Source: Chelonoidis abingdonii (taxonomy: Eukaryota; Chordata; Testudines; Testudinidae). From it: a stretch of DNA of 64,000 bases. The stretch is from positions 206,417,093-206,481,092 of the forward strand of contig NC_133770.1 of NCBI RefSeq assembly GCF_003597395.2, in the 5' to 3' direction. The notes under the pieces are model-generated. The model ran no database searches, was not told where the DNA came from, and worked only from the letters and a program-made list of their open reading frames with translations. Shown piece by piece: positions 48,301-59,521 of the stretch (positions are counted from its first letter, which is position 1; the number at the start of each line of letters is the position of its first letter). The position numbers and the translations under genes were made by a program.

Positions 48301-51300
48301 CGAACTAGAGATGTGTAATGAAGGAAACTGTAGGATCTGTGACTCATTTGTTGCAGATCAACAGGTCCATATCAACTGATTCCTGGAGCTATGCTATATG
48401 CACTCGATCACATGGGCTCAAAAAATCAACATTTTTATTTGTGTGGCTTTTGAGAGAAATATTTAAAAACTGGTTATTCAGGTATGACTGTGCATCTATA
48501 CAGAGTGTCATACAGACTGTCCACATAAACCATACACATTTTCCATATATATATTTTACACAAATAAATTTCTATTAATTCTATTAAATTTTACTTGTTC
48601 TTCAAGATACACCTCTTGGGCATGACATCAGACGTGTGAAAATAACACTTCTATTCCTAAAATTTTCAGCAATACTTCAAACCATGAATGGAAGTTGAGC
48701 GAAGATCCTTAATAAAAATGTATTTAAATGTATTGGTAGCTACGCGACTTCCAACCCTCTCTCACACATCCGTCTCGAACTGTACTATTCAAAACTAAGC
48801 AGTCACAGCACAGCAAAGTGGGATGTTCCTGCTTTTGTCTTCTATCGTACCTAACTTCTTATTGCTTATTTTCCTGATTCTTTTGCTTTTATATCGAAGC
48901 TCACTTATTGGTTTGCCATTGGATGTATAGTTATTTATTATCCTGAAACAATGAGAGGCAGGAATATCAAAACCTGGATCATTCCACATGCAGTGAGGCT
49001 CTTCCTACAGGGAGCTCAGAGTTTCACTAGGGAAGTGGGCAAGAGTTATTTCCAAGGCACACCCCTACACATCAGCCCCTCCCAACTGGGAACAGGGGGC
49101 AAGAAGGGGTTGAGCAAGGAAGGGACTGCTCTCCACAGAGCTATTCCTGGCATTGCACCCAGATAACCACATGGAAATCTTAGCATGAAGTAATATAGCT
49201 TAGAACCCTTCAACAGTTGCATGGGGTATCCAGCCAATGGCTGCACACCTTCTGCCAGAGAGCAGTGTATCCGAACCACCCACCACCAGAGGCAGCGCTA
49301 GGCTCAGGGCCCTCCCTGACACAGTAGAGATTGTAGCAATAGTGAGCAGACATGATGCCACCAAAAGACCACTGCCAAGGTCTACCAGAAACCAGCACAG
49401 ACACTGTAATGTAGTCAGCTGTCCCTACCATGACTGCTTAGTTGAGACCAGGACTTAAGAGCCTGGGCAGCACAGGCTGTGTTTAGTTAGCATAACAGCA
49501 CCAGAGAGAACTACAGAATTGTATCTATGTTCTGCAACCAGAATAAGAATCCCTTTTGTATTCACTATAGTTCTATCTCTTCTCTAGCATGAAAGATGCT
49601 ACAGACCCTAGACTGGATCTGACCCAATGGGTGTAGGATTAATTTGTCTTTCAATGGTCAGGTCCCGCTGTGCATTGCACAGGTATATCATTAAAAAAAA
49701 TCAGAATATGGTTTGCACAAGCAGTTCACAGTGTCAGACTAATACAGGTTGGCATCAACCTTCACTTAAGGTAAAAATGGTCTGCAGAGGGAAAACATGA
49801 AGTGGATGAATGCCCCAAACGTGTGCATCTCTTGAACAAGTTTGCCACACTGTCATTACACTCTCTCTGTGCAAACATATTCCAAAGAATAACACTTTCA
49901 AGTTGCTATCTGCTTATCATTTGTATTTTACAATTAATCTAGGACTAGAAATAGGCTTGCAAAGTACAGGGCTGGCCATACAGGGCTGGCCAGCTTGAAC
50001 TGTACATGAAAACTCTACCTAGGTTAAACCCCCATGGGATTTGGGAAAGTAGGGTCTGGCATTTTGTGTTACTAGTAAATAATGTACTGAAACTTCTTGA
50101 TTTCTAGAGGGTTAGATTTGTGTAAATTCAAATTTGCCTGATAAATCAATGGACGATCCTCAGGGCAGTCAGCAGGAGGTTTTGCTTACCCTGTTTTGAC
50201 AGACATCGTAAGAGCTCTCCCTGCTCCTATATATTGCAGATGAGACATGAATTCTCCTTCATGTCTCATCTGTGCCTGCCCAAATTTGAGCAAGCACCCG
50301 GCTCCACTATGTAAAATAATACTTTATTTTAAATGATTGAAATAAAGCTCTCTCTGTTCATGAAAAGTCTCCATTATTTTGAGCAAAAACATGACCTCAT
50401 TCTGACAGAATTATCCCATTAATCGTTGGAGGGAGGCTGGAGCTTTGCACTGCCTCAGCTGAGGAAGAACGTCACTCCAGAAAGTGGATCTGAAGAGTCC
50501 AAAAAGATGTTTATTAAATTGCTTCAACAATAGAAAAAAGGAAGGGGATGAGCTAACTGAACCCCAAATAATGAGAGAGAAAGAAAAATCAGCACTAGCA
50601 CAGTGCTGAACAGACAGAGTGGACAACAGTCAACCATCCCCCAGGCCCAACCCTGCAGGAACCTCTAAAGCCAGGTAACCTACTCCTTGCCTTCTATGGG
50701 CTCCCAGAACTCCCTCTCAAAAAGAGACTGCAGACTTCACTTTCTCTGGGCACAAATAGAAATGCACCTAAGCAAAATCTCCTTTATTGTATATACTAAA
50801 GGCTTTGTTTGAGCCTCCTGTTGTGTTCTCTTCAATAGGGTCTGAAAAAGAGGTACAATATATGGAGCTATTTAGACTAATTGCCTAATACAGTTTTTTT
50901 TTAAAATACTCGTTCCAGCCACTTTTCCTCCTAGAATTTGACCCATAGAAATGAACACTGGACGAGCAGATAAGTAGATGAGATACAGCAGAGAGAGGAA
51001 GTTTTCTCCATCCACTGGTTCTAAATTGATATCCAGTTATTCTTGGATTGAGATTAACCATCTGAACCATTTTAAAAACGGAATCATCATCATCACAACA
51101 GCAACCTATAGTATAGTGATTAACTTCAGTGCTTTGAGAGCCTGAAATTCAGGAAACCTGAATTAACCTACATCACTGTGTAAACTGCATCACCATATTC
51201 TGTCAGTGAGTTACTAACATTGGAAATCCTGCATTCCTTGTGCCTGTAACACACACTCAGTGACTTTAGTTAAAGCTCCATGCATGTGTAACCAAATGCA

Positions 51301-51500
51301 GAATCAGGCCATTAGTCTTTTCCATCTTACAGAAGACCAGGCCAGATAGAACACTCAGATCTTTCCATCTAGGCATTCTATTCATGGTTCATTTCTATGG
51401 GTATAAACTCTGTGAGCAAAAGTGACTGCGACTAGCCAGCCAGGAGCGGGCAAAGAGAAAAATATATACATGTGAGCTATCATTGTGATACACAGAACTC
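48301..51500. other. non-coding, no gene recognised
   Basis: Mixed sequence with no exon I can support. A perfect hairpin at 50237-50272 is listed separately. The duplicated phrase CAGGGCTGGCCA at about 49968 and 49981 is a short direct repeat. About 49000-49480 is richer in GC but carries no identifiable repeat. Confidence 0.45.
50237..50272. repeat. perfect 15-bp hairpin
   Basis: Arms CAGATGAGACATGAA and TTCATGTCTCATCTG are exactly complementary around a six-base loop (TTCTCC). Confidence 0.88.
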
Positions 51501-52810
51501 AGGGCTGATCTACATGAGAAAGCTCCATCAGTCAAATGTGTGATTTTAAACTGAGTTAAATTGGCACAAACCGTTGTGTGGTCACTTTAACTTCATAGAT
51601 TTTAAGGCCAGAAGGGATGATCATGATGATCATTTAGTCTGACCTTCTGTATAACATAGGTCATAGAACTTCCTCCAATAAATTTCCGCATTAAGCCCAA
51701 AATTTGTTTAAGCTATAGCATAGCTTTTAAAAAGATATCCAGTGTTGATTTAAAAAAAAGTGATGGAGAATCCACCACATCTTTAGCTAAAAATGTTCCA
51801 GTGGTTAATTATCCTCACTGTTAAAAATGTTACCTTATTTCTGGTATGAATTTGTCTAGTTTCCACTTCCAGTTGTTCGGTATTGTTATGCCTTTTGTTA
51901 CTAGATTAAAGAGAAAGATTACTATCAGAAAACTCTTTCCCCGAGAGGAGCTTGTAGACCAAGATCTTAATGTTCTCTTGGATAACTAGATAGATTGAGC
52001 TTCTTTAATCTTTATATTTTACAGATCATTAAATCGTCCTTGTAGCTCTTTTCTGAACCCTTTTCATTTTGTCAAAATCCTTTTTGAAGTGTAGACACTT
52101 GTGTGGTCACGGTATTCCAGTAATGGTCTCATTAATTATGTATAAAGAAATAACACCACCTTCCTACTTCTACTTGATATTCCCCTGCTTATACAGCAAA
52201 GATTTTGCCTTCCTAGCTACAGCACTGCCTGGGGAGCTCATGGCCAATTGGTTATCTACTGTGACCCCATCCTCCAAGTCAGTTTCAGAATCACTGCTTT
52301 CCAGGCTGCAGTCATTCCCCAGCAAATCTCCCAATCTTATAAGTATGACCTACTTATTTTGTTGCTAGCTTAATGACTTCCATTTGGCTGTATTAAAGTA
52401 CATAGTATTCAAATGAACCCACTTTTCAAGCAATACAGATTATTTGCTACTCCATCAATTTTTATGTCATCTGCAAATTTTCTTCCAGATTATTGGTAAA
52501 GATATTGAACAACACTGGGCCTAAAGAACTCCACTAGAAACTCCCACATTTGCTGAGAAGTCCCATTTGCAATTATTTTCAGAATCTACTAGTAAACTAG
52601 TTTTTAATCCATTTAATAATCACAATGTCATTCATGACTAAGTCAAATTCAGTTTCAGAGTGGCTTATTTAGGTTTATCTGAAAGAGATTTCTAATCCAC
52701 TGAAGCTAAACTGAAATAAAAGAATCCACACAGCGTGTTTGCACCAGTTTAACTAAATTGGTTTAAAAATCACACCTTTTGCTATAGCTTTCTTGGGTAG
52801 TCAAGGTCTT
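51501..52810. mobile_element. MITE with long TIRs, split by a CR1
   Basis: The left arm (about 51501-51590) runs AGGGCTGATCTACATGAGAA, then GTGTGATTTTAAACTGAGTTAA, and on to ACCGTTGTGTGG. The complement of the right arm (about 52720-52810) runs AAGACCTTGACTACCCAAG, then GTGTGATTTTTAAACCAATTTAG and ACACGCTGTGTGG. These diverged but collinear arms of about 85-90 bp mark a MITE of the '(A)GG-YTYGTCTACA' type common in turtles. The CR1 between them inserted later. Confidence 0.6.
51592..52660 (-). mobile_element. CR1 LINE (copy C), 3' part
   Basis: Minus-strand CR1. Its 3' end is at the left: ATAGATTTTAAGGCCAGAAG then GGATGATCATGATGATCATT and TAGTCTGACCTTCTGTATAA, the conserved CR1 tail. Further right lie GATGGAGAATCCACCACATC, CTTTTCTGAACCCTTTTCA, GTATTCCAGTAATGGTCTCA and TTTTTATGTCATCTGCAAATTTT, all typical of CR1 in this orientation. 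It reaches TAGTTTTTAATCCATTTAAT near 52600 before it ends. 5'-truncated, with no open coding frame. Confidence 0.85.
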
Positions 52811-53060
52811 AATATGATCAAAGAGAGGTTATTTTCTACAATGTGTAGAACTCATTAAGAAAACCGTATTAGTATAATTATATATCTGTGCTTCTAACGC
52901 CATCTATTGAGAAGTGGAAGGAACAAGGGAAGCATCTTCTGCTTAATCCACCACCACCACTCTCCCTGTCCTGTCCAAGAAGTACAAGTATGCAAAATGT
53001 CCTCCCAAATTCCTTTTTCTTTCAAAAGATACTTGGACTCTCACAGTGCATGATGAAGAC
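52811..53060. other. short spacer, no feature
   Basis: About 250 bp of non-repeat sequence between two mobile elements; nothing recognised. Confidence 0.5.
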
Positions 53061-53063
53061 CTA

Positions 53064-53538
53064 GGCTATGTCTATGCTACAGACCTTACAGTGGCACAGC
53101 TGTGCCACCACAGCTGCACCACTGTAAGGTCTCCTGTGTAGCCACTTTATACAAGTAGGAGAGCTCTTCCACTGACATACCAACGAGTAGCGGAAGCTAT
53201 GTTAGCAGGAGATGGTCTCCCACTGACGTAGCATTGTCCACAATGGTGCTTCTATTGGTTAAACTTATGTTGGTTGTGTATGTGTTTTTTTTCACACCCC
53301 CGATAGACGAAAGTGCTAGTGTAGACCAGGGTTTCTCAAACAGGGGTCGCCGCTTTGTAGGGAAAGTCCCTCACGGGCCGGGCTGGTGTGTTTACCTGCC
53401 CCATCCGCAGGTCTGGCTGATCATGGCTCCCACTGGGACCTGTGGTCAGGGCAGGTAAATGCACTGGCCCGGCCCGCCAGAGGCTTTCCTTACACAAGCG
53501 GTGACTCCTGTTTGAGAAACCCTGGTGTAGACAGAGCC
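53064..53538. mobile_element. GGC...GCC MITE (Harbinger-like) containing a hAT MITE
   Basis: Ends GGCTATGTCTATGCTACA and TGTAGACAGAGCC are inverted. Flanking CTA (53061-53063) and TTA (53539-53541) fit a 3-bp TWA duplication with one change. About 270 bp excluding the nested hAT at 53327-53524 and its duplicated 8 bp. The left interior holds an inverted repeat, ACCTTACAGTGGCACAGCTG against CAGCTGCACCACTGTAAGGT (53090-53131). Same general type as 58110. Confidence 0.72.
53327..53524. mobile_element. hAT MITE, 198 bp, exact 8-bp target duplication
   Basis: Ends CAGGGTTTCTCAAACAGG and the complement of CCTGTTTGAGAAACCCTG are near-perfect TIRs. Identical duplications GTGTAGAC flank it at 53319-53326 and 53525-53532. 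Its subterminal GTTTACCTGCC matches the 9790-10123 element, of which it is a shorter, internally deleted relative. Confidence 0.95.
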
Positions 53539-53599
53539 TTAGTAACCCTCTCAACTCTCTTACCTGTGTCTGTCTCATTCTCTCTTACAGCAAAACTGA

Positions 53600-54200
53600 C
53601 AGAAAGACAAGGTGAGTGAGATGATCTCTTTTATTGTAGCAACTTCTGTTGGTGAGCAAGACAAGCTTACACAGAGCTCTACTTCAGGTCTGGGAAACTT
53701 AGCAGAGTGTCACAGCTAAACCCAAGGTGAAACAGATTGTTTAACATGTATTTCAAGGGACCATTCAAGTGAAGTGTCGCATTAACACTCCTACAGTCAA
53801 AGGGAGGAAAGTGTAGGGGAAGCAGCTGGGGAGGAGTTGTTAGTGGGTTATACGCTGTTGTAGTAAGTCATAAATCCAGCGTGCCTGTTCATTTCATGAT
53901 ATTTCTTGTCTACCAGAGTTATGAATTTAAGCTCTGAGGCTTGTCTTTTGACAGTGTTGTGCAGGTTTCCTTTGAGGATAAGGACTGATAGGTCATGCAG
54001 AGTCATCACTTTGTGAAAAAAAGTGTTCACCTACATGTGATAGAGTGTTTTTGTCTTTTATCGTGTTCCTGTGAGAGTTCATTCAAGAGCACAGAGATTG
54101 TCTGGTTTCACTCACCTAGTTGCTATTAGGGCATTTAGTGCAGTGGATGGGGTACACCACATGTTGTGATAGTCACATGTAGGACCCAGGAATCCTGAAA
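53600..54200 (-). mobile_element. Penelope-like element remnant, minus strand
   Basis: Starts with the complement of a PLE tail (CAAGGTGAGTGAGATGATCT then CTTTTATTGTAGCAACTTCT and CAAGCTTACACAGAGCTC). It continues into decayed sequence that on the minus strand reads VMTLHDLSVLILKGNLHN and HEMNRHAGFMTYYNSV near 53850-54010, short segments that recur beside PLE tails in other amniotes. No intact ORF. Confidence 0.5.
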
Positions 54201-54214
54201 GGTGTGTTGTGGGT

Positions 54215-54325
54215 GGTATAAGCTCAAAAGCTTGTGTCTCTCACATAAATTGGTCCAATTAAAGATACTACTTCATCCACCTGGTCTCGCTAATATCCGA
54301 ACTGACATGGCTAAAAACACAGAAT
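54215..54325 (+). repeat. Penelope-like 3' tail, plus strand
   Basis: AAGCTCAAAAGCTTGTGTCTCT, AAATTGGTCCAATTAAAGAT, then ACTTCATCCACCTGGTCTC and CTGACATGGCTA form the standard PLE tail. It faces the minus-strand tail at 53.6 kb, so the pair is inverted, as often seen for PLE insertions with inverted partial copies. Confidence 0.65.
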
Positions 54326-54339
54326 ACATACTAAAACTC

Positions 54340-55950
54340 ACAGTCATTTTAACTCTCTTTTCATGTTCTGTGGCACATGGTACTCTGGTTGCATGGCCAG
54401 TGCAGATGTAGGATGCGGCACCGTGGCCAGTACCGGAGTCGACGCTGAACGATGAGGCGTGCTGGGCGGTGCCTGCGGCATCGGAAACATGGTCCCCATT
54501 GGTACCAGTGTCTGACTAAGGAGTGCTGGGTTCTGTTGTGGCACACTCCTGTCAGACAGCGGTGCTGGAGGCATTTGCGCCGGAGCTACCCATGTCGAGG
54601 AGACCGAAGCAGACCTGGAGCGTGGGCCATGCGCCTGTCCCAGGGACTGATGGTAGGCCCAGGGAGTCCAGAATGGCCACCGGGAAGGCGGTTGCCATTA
54701 TTGCTGCCACTGCACTGGGTAATATCGTTGGCTTGCCTGAGAAGCCAACCTCCTGCTCCTCGATCTATTAGAGCGGTAGGATTCTGAGTCTGAGGTCTCT
54801 GATAGGAGGACTGAGGGGTAGCAGTACTCACTGTTGCTGGGGAGTGATGGCACGAGGCTGGGCAGTGCTCTCTCTGCACCGGTGCCGGTGGAGTGGCATG
54901 GGGCAGGGACTAGGGCAACATCATGGTCAGCTTGCCCCTTGATTGGATCGGGGGTCGGGCCGTGTCTGGTGGCTCTTTCCACTGGTGCGGGGAGGCCGGC
55001 ACAGGGAGGCTTAATAAGTCAGAGGCCACCTCGAACACCTCCGGCGTCGATGGGAGACACACATCCTCACTGAGGTCCAGGGATCTAGACCAGTCTGGAC
55101 TTGATCACACTCCCTAGATGGGAGTCAACGGAACCTTGGGAGGATGCAGTTGTGGCTCAGCTTGTCCCACTGCAGTTGTGGACGCTGGGTCGGCCTTTTA
55201 AGGTCCTAGTGGGGTGATCGTCCCTCACAGGCCTCTTCTTTTTCACGGGCACCAGAGATGGTGATCAGTGCCGCACAAAAGCCGATTTTCTATGTCCTGA
55301 TTCTCTCCAGTGCCGGGATTTAGAGGTCTTAGACTGAGCCTCCTGTCGTGTTAGCGGTGCCGGAGTGCTGCGCACTGAGGATGAGGTGCTGGATAGGCAG
55401 GCTCAGGATCTGAGTGTGGCTGTTAGGCCGCCTCCATCAGGAGCACTCAGTCTCTGCTCTCCCCTGCAGATACTGCATTGGTCTCTTTCGTGGCTCTCCC
55501 TGAGGCACCTCAAGCAGGACGAGTGTGGGTCACTCTTCAGCATAAACTTCCCGCAGTCCATGCAGAGTTTAAACCCTGAGGACCCGGGCATGCCACAGTG
55601 GGGCAACAAGTATGCTGGGCGGGTGGAAGCCGCCCAACAACTATTTACTATCTACAACTAACACTAGCTCTGAACTACGAGAGAGGAAACAACTATATAC
55701 ACTTAGATGAGACACTGCTAGCCTTGCTGCAAGAGCAAGCAAAGTTCCAGCTAGCTGGCAAGAAGGAACTGAGGGGGTGGAGGGTCAGCGGGCCCCTATA
55801 TAGAGCGCCATAGAGGCACTACTCCAGGGGGCGCCAGGGTCGACCCTATGGACGCGACTAAGGGAAAATCTTCTGGCTGGCGTGCCCGTGGCCCGCACAC
55901 ACCTGCTTGTAATGCACATGAACAATCACTCGAAGAAGAACTGTACTGAC
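54340..55950 (-). mobile_element. DIRS retroelement (copy A), 5' part
   Basis: Minus-strand DIRS tyrosine-recombinase retroelement. Its 5' terminal repeat is at the right (about 55690-55950), with CGAAGAAG/CTTCTTCG-type ends (CAATCACTCGAAGAAGAAC), GGCGCCCCCTGGAGTAGTGC and a CTATATAGGG core promoter, read in the minus direction. Downstream comes a gag-like ORF1 region with a zinc finger (55403-55609), then basic Arg/Ser- and Pro-rich coding remnants to about 54340. Reverse transcriptase and recombinase are absent, so the copy is 3'-truncated. CpG content is high, as in other turtle DIRS copies. Boundaries are approximate. Confidence 0.75.
55403..55609 (-). pseudogene. DIRS gag-like ORF1 zinc-finger segment
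   Basis: The frame reads FKLCMDCGKFMLKSDPHSSC then LRCLRESHERDQCSICR, matching the DIRS ORF1 pattern of C-x2-C, a DPHxxCLxCL block, an H and a final C-x2-C, probably a nucleic-acid-binding finger of the capsid-like protein. All the Cys/His ligands are retained. Upstream the 5' terminal repeat gives a plausible start region. Downstream, stops break the frame near 55400, and Ser-Arg-rich fragments such as SYRSNRSRSRRLASQASQRY (54700-54790) continue in another frame. It is therefore a pseudogene. Confidence 0.72.
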
Positions 55951-55959
55951 CACCCTAAT

Positions 55960-58070
55960 TTGCCATAGTGATGCTTGGTCCTGCCCTCAACATCTACGTA
56001 TTTTTACATGGGTGCCTGGAACCAAGATGGTGGACTCTGCAAAGATTCCGTGCAAGTAGGGGGCAGGAAGGTACCCTTTGCATTCAGCTGATTCTGATGC
56101 TACTCTGCACTGGTAGCTGCTCCTCCTCTAACAGGATTCGAGCTTTTCCAAAGTTCAGGAATGTTTGGACCCAAGATTATGTTTTGAGCCTCTAACAATC
56201 ATGTTTTGTTTTTAGAAACTGCCTGGAACTAGTGATGCACACAAAGAAAAGAATCCATCTTACACCAAATGTTCCTCATCTGGAGCTGAGGAACCAGTCC
56301 AATATATTTAGATACTGAAATCAATTTTAAAAAAAATTAAAGAAAAAGCCACAAAATTTCAGGGTTTGGAGTGTGCTCAGCCCAAAGGCACCTGTGCTCT
56401 GCAGAGAACAACAAACAGCAGACATAGTGGTTATCTGAAGAGAGAGAAAAGGCCATTACATCCCTTAGAACTTAGACACAATGGTTGATTAGATCTGATC
56501 CCCGCTGACTCCCCTTCTCTCTCTCCTTTCCTTGGGGGCCCTTGTTGTCTCCTCACTCTGACAGTATCCATATGAGCAAACATATTGAGACTCTGAATTG
56601 ATTTTTACAGTGTTTTCATGCCTTTGCTGAAAACAACCTTCAAGGTAGAGATGGAGAACATCTCAACAGATTATTGAATAAATAGAAGAAAAATCCTCAG
56701 TCTGAGGACACAAAGATTTCTCTCTGAACATTGAAGTCCCACTTGTCTGGCCATCATCCTACACTATGCACAGATTTTCAAAGAATCAGTTTCTCTCTAG
56801 TGCCCATGAGTCACTTTCTAACATGGCACCTTTGGCTGCTTGAAGCATTTTGGAAATGGAAAGTAAACAAAATTGCTTTTAAAGCACTCATAAGAGGGTA
56901 CTTCAGTTTAGAAAAAGCCATTTTCCCCCTATCTTTTAGCTGCTAGGCGTCTTTAAATGGGACCTCTGTAGGTTTTTGTCTGTAAACCATACGAGAGCAT
57001 AAAAGCTTGGAAAACTTGCACAGATTTTGAAGCAGGTTCACACAGCTCCATTGAAACTGTGTGTGGTTTTGAAGCTCACATGGCTCTAGTCACCAGAAAC
57101 TTTTTTTTTAAATGCCACTTCAAAAATAAAGAAGAAAACTTTTAAAAGACTGATAAGGTTTTGTGATGAAAATGTAAGAAACTGGATTTGTCAAGCTTCA
57201 ATGTGCCCAAAGGTTCAGTTTAGAATTAAAAACGATTTTGTGAATAGCCGGGAACATGGCTTTGTTTTGTGTTTTTTACAAAACCACACTGAGCAGCTTC
57301 AGAAAGGGAAGGGTAACCTCTGTAAACACAGCATGAATTAATCTGCATCAAAATGCTCTTACCTGTATCAAAGGATCAAACTGGTCAATCAATCAAGCCA
57401 ACATATGGTGGCTCAGCTGTCTAAAAAATGCTTACAAGATCATCACAATAGCAATCTGTCAAATCTCTCACTCTGCCTTTGAGGAGACATTTCTCACACC
57501 ATTTCAGCATCAATCAGTATAGCCAAGAGAAGATAGAAGATATGGACCAGTACTACTTCAGCCATTTATATTCAGAGAAACCTGAAAAGAAAATATCCAA
57601 AATGTCCTCTTATATGTGAAACGTAGTCAGGAGGCATTTTTAATATTAAAACCCAACGTTGCTAGCCCTGACCTCCTGTTTTACATTGGAAAGAATACCG
57701 ATCAGAATTTTGAGGATAAGGAGTGAGAGGAGAAAGGGAATTTTTAAAAGTTGCTTAAAAAAGACAAAGGTATGAAATGTCAGGGCCTCAATTTGCATTG
57801 TTGTGCACCTAAAGCGCCCATCGACGCCAATGGGAGCTTGAGTAAAAGCCTTTACTCTGCAAGATTTCCCAAACTGCAGGATTGGGTCTTTATTTTGTTT
57901 TTGCTTGAGCCAGTATTAAAATCTTAGTAAGGCATTGGGCAAAATTTATCCCTGAGTACCTCCATTGATGCTAATGAAATTTAAACAGGGATGAATTTGG
58001 CTCATTAATGTTTTCCAGTGGCAAATGGGGCACAAGAGATACAGTACATGTTTTATGGATAGATTCTCCC
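55960..58070. other. non-coding, no gene recognised
   Basis: AT-rich unique-looking DNA without a supported exon. A weak member of the palindromic GGCCTCAAT...CAGGATTGGGTC family may lie at about 57784-57890. Confidence 0.5.
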
Positions 58071-58109
58071 TAAGGCTTGTCTGCACAGGGCAGGGTTAAA
58101 CCAAACTAA

Positions 58110-58383
58110 GGCCTTGTCTAAACTAGGAAATTAGATTGGTATAACTACATTGCTCAGGGGTATGAAAAATCCACACAACTGAGCGATGCAGTTAAACTGA
58201 CATAACCCCTGGCATAGACAGCGCTAGGTCGACAGAAGCATTCTCCTGTCAACCTAGCTACTGCCTCTTGGAGAGACAGATGACCTATGCCGATGGGAGA
58301 ACCCCTCCGCCAGTGTAGGCAGTGTTTTCACTGAAGCACTACAGCTGCGCAGCCGTGCTGCTGCTGGAGTGGTTTACATGTAA
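58110..58383. mobile_element. GGCC-ended MITE (Harbinger-like)
   Basis: Begins TAA (58107-58109) plus GGCCTTGTCTAAACTAGG. Internal landmarks CTCAGGGGTATGAAAAATCC, ATAGACAGCGCTAGGTCGAC, CACTGAAGCACTACAGCTGC are those of an abundant turtle MITE. The right end has decayed (GGTTTACATGTAAATA where a TGTAGACA-type end is expected) and a hAT follows at once. A separate fragment, AAGGCTTGTCTGCACAGGGC, lies just left at 58073-58105. Confidence 0.7.
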
Positions 58384-58391
58384 ATATAGAG

Positions 58392-59200
58392 TAAGGGTGG
58401 ACAAACTTTTTGGCCAGAGGGCTGCATTGGGTTTTGTAAATTGTATGGAGGGCCAGTTAGTGGAGAGAGTCATGGCCTGACCCCCACCTCCTATCTGTCC
58501 CCCCTTGACTCCTGTTCCATCCAACCCCCCGGTCCCTGAGGGTCCCGGACCCCCATCACTCCATCCAACCCCTCCTCTCATTTCTGATGGGCCCCTGCCC
58601 CATCCCTTCTCCCTGACCGACCCCGGAACTCTTGCCCCTGACTGTCCCCTCCCCACCCCATCCAACGCCCCCCTTTCTGACTGCACCCCAGGACCCCTGC
58701 CCCATCCAACCACCCTTTCTCCCTAACTGCCCCCAGAACACCTGCTCCTGACTGTTCCCCCACCATCCCATCCAACCATCCCCTTCCTGACTGCACCCCG
58801 GGACCTCTGCCCCCATTCAATCCTCTTTCCCAACCACCATTCACACCACCACCCCCTGACCACCACCACCCCAAATTCCGCTGCCCTCTATCCAACCCCC
58901 CCCATCTCCCTGCCCCCTTACTGTGCTGCCTGGAGCACCAGTGGCTGGCGGCGCTACAGCCATGCCGCCTGGCTGGAGCCAGGCCACACTGCTGCCGCCA
59001 CCACTACGCTGCCCCGGGAGCTCACAGCCCCACCACGCAGAGGACTGCACCAGTGGCAGAGCAAGCGAGTTGAGGCTGCGGGGGAGGGGAAACAGCAGCA
59101 GAGGGGCTGGGGGCTAGCCTCCTGGGCCAGGAGCTTGGGGGCTGGGCAGCATGGTCCTGTGGGCTGGATGTGGCTCACGGGCCACAGTTTGCCCACCCCG
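58392..59200. mobile_element. hAT element, 809 bp, with minisatellite core
   Basis: Left end TAAGGGTGGACAAACTTTTT and the complement of the right end, CGGGGTGGGCAAACTGTGG, are TIRs of the GGGTGGGCAAACT type. Identical 8-bp duplications ATATAGAG flank it at 58384-58391 and 59201-59208. From about 58480 to 58910 is a diverged C-rich tandem array: CTGACTGCACCCC recurs about 110 bp apart with half-unit copies between, plus CCATCCAAC words. It gives long frames on both strands that are compositional artefacts. No transposase. Confidence 0.85.
58480..58910. repeat. C-rich minisatellite inside the hAT element
   Basis: Loose tandem repeat, unit roughly 55 bp with a clearer 110-bp higher-order period, built on CCTGACTG(C)ACCCC...GACCCCTGCCCC...CATCCAACC. 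Diverged and possibly length-variable. Confidence 0.65.
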
Positions 59201-59254
59201 ATATAGAGTCATAGAAGATTAGGGCTGGAAAAGACATCAGGAGATCATCTAGTC

Positions 59255-59521
59255 CAGTGGTCCCCAATCTTTTCGTGTGGCAGGCGCTGGACAACTAGCC
59301 GCCGAGCGTGATCACCGGACAAGCAGCTGCCAAAATGCCGCCGAGAAGCAGCATCATCAAGAGGTGTCGCCGCCGAAAATCAGTGGCATTTTGGCGGCGC
59401 TTGACGTTGCCGCTTCTCGGCTGCATTTCGGCGGCTGCTTGTCTGGCAGCCAGCAGGAGGGTGCACATAGATTCCCCGGTGGGCGCCATGGTGCCCGCAG
59501 GCACCATGTTGAGGACTCCTG
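59255..59521. mobile_element. hAT MITE, 267 bp, exact 8-bp target duplication
   Basis: Left end CAGTGGTCCCCAATCTTTTC. The right end, ACCATGTTGAGGACTCCTG, is inverted to it. Identical 8-bp duplications ATCTAGTC at 59247-59254 and 59522-59529 lie in the conserved CR1 tail word GATCATCTAGTCCAAC, so the original CR1 is restored exactly when the insert is read around. CpG-rich interior with GCCGCC/GGCGGC inverted words (AAATGCCGCCGAGAAGCAGC against TTGCCGCTTCTCGGCTGCAT). Confidence 0.95.

Noticed and set aside
58339..58895. Gly-rich 86-124-codon frames on the minus strand
   Set aside because: Translation of the C-rich tandem array in the hAT element at 58392.
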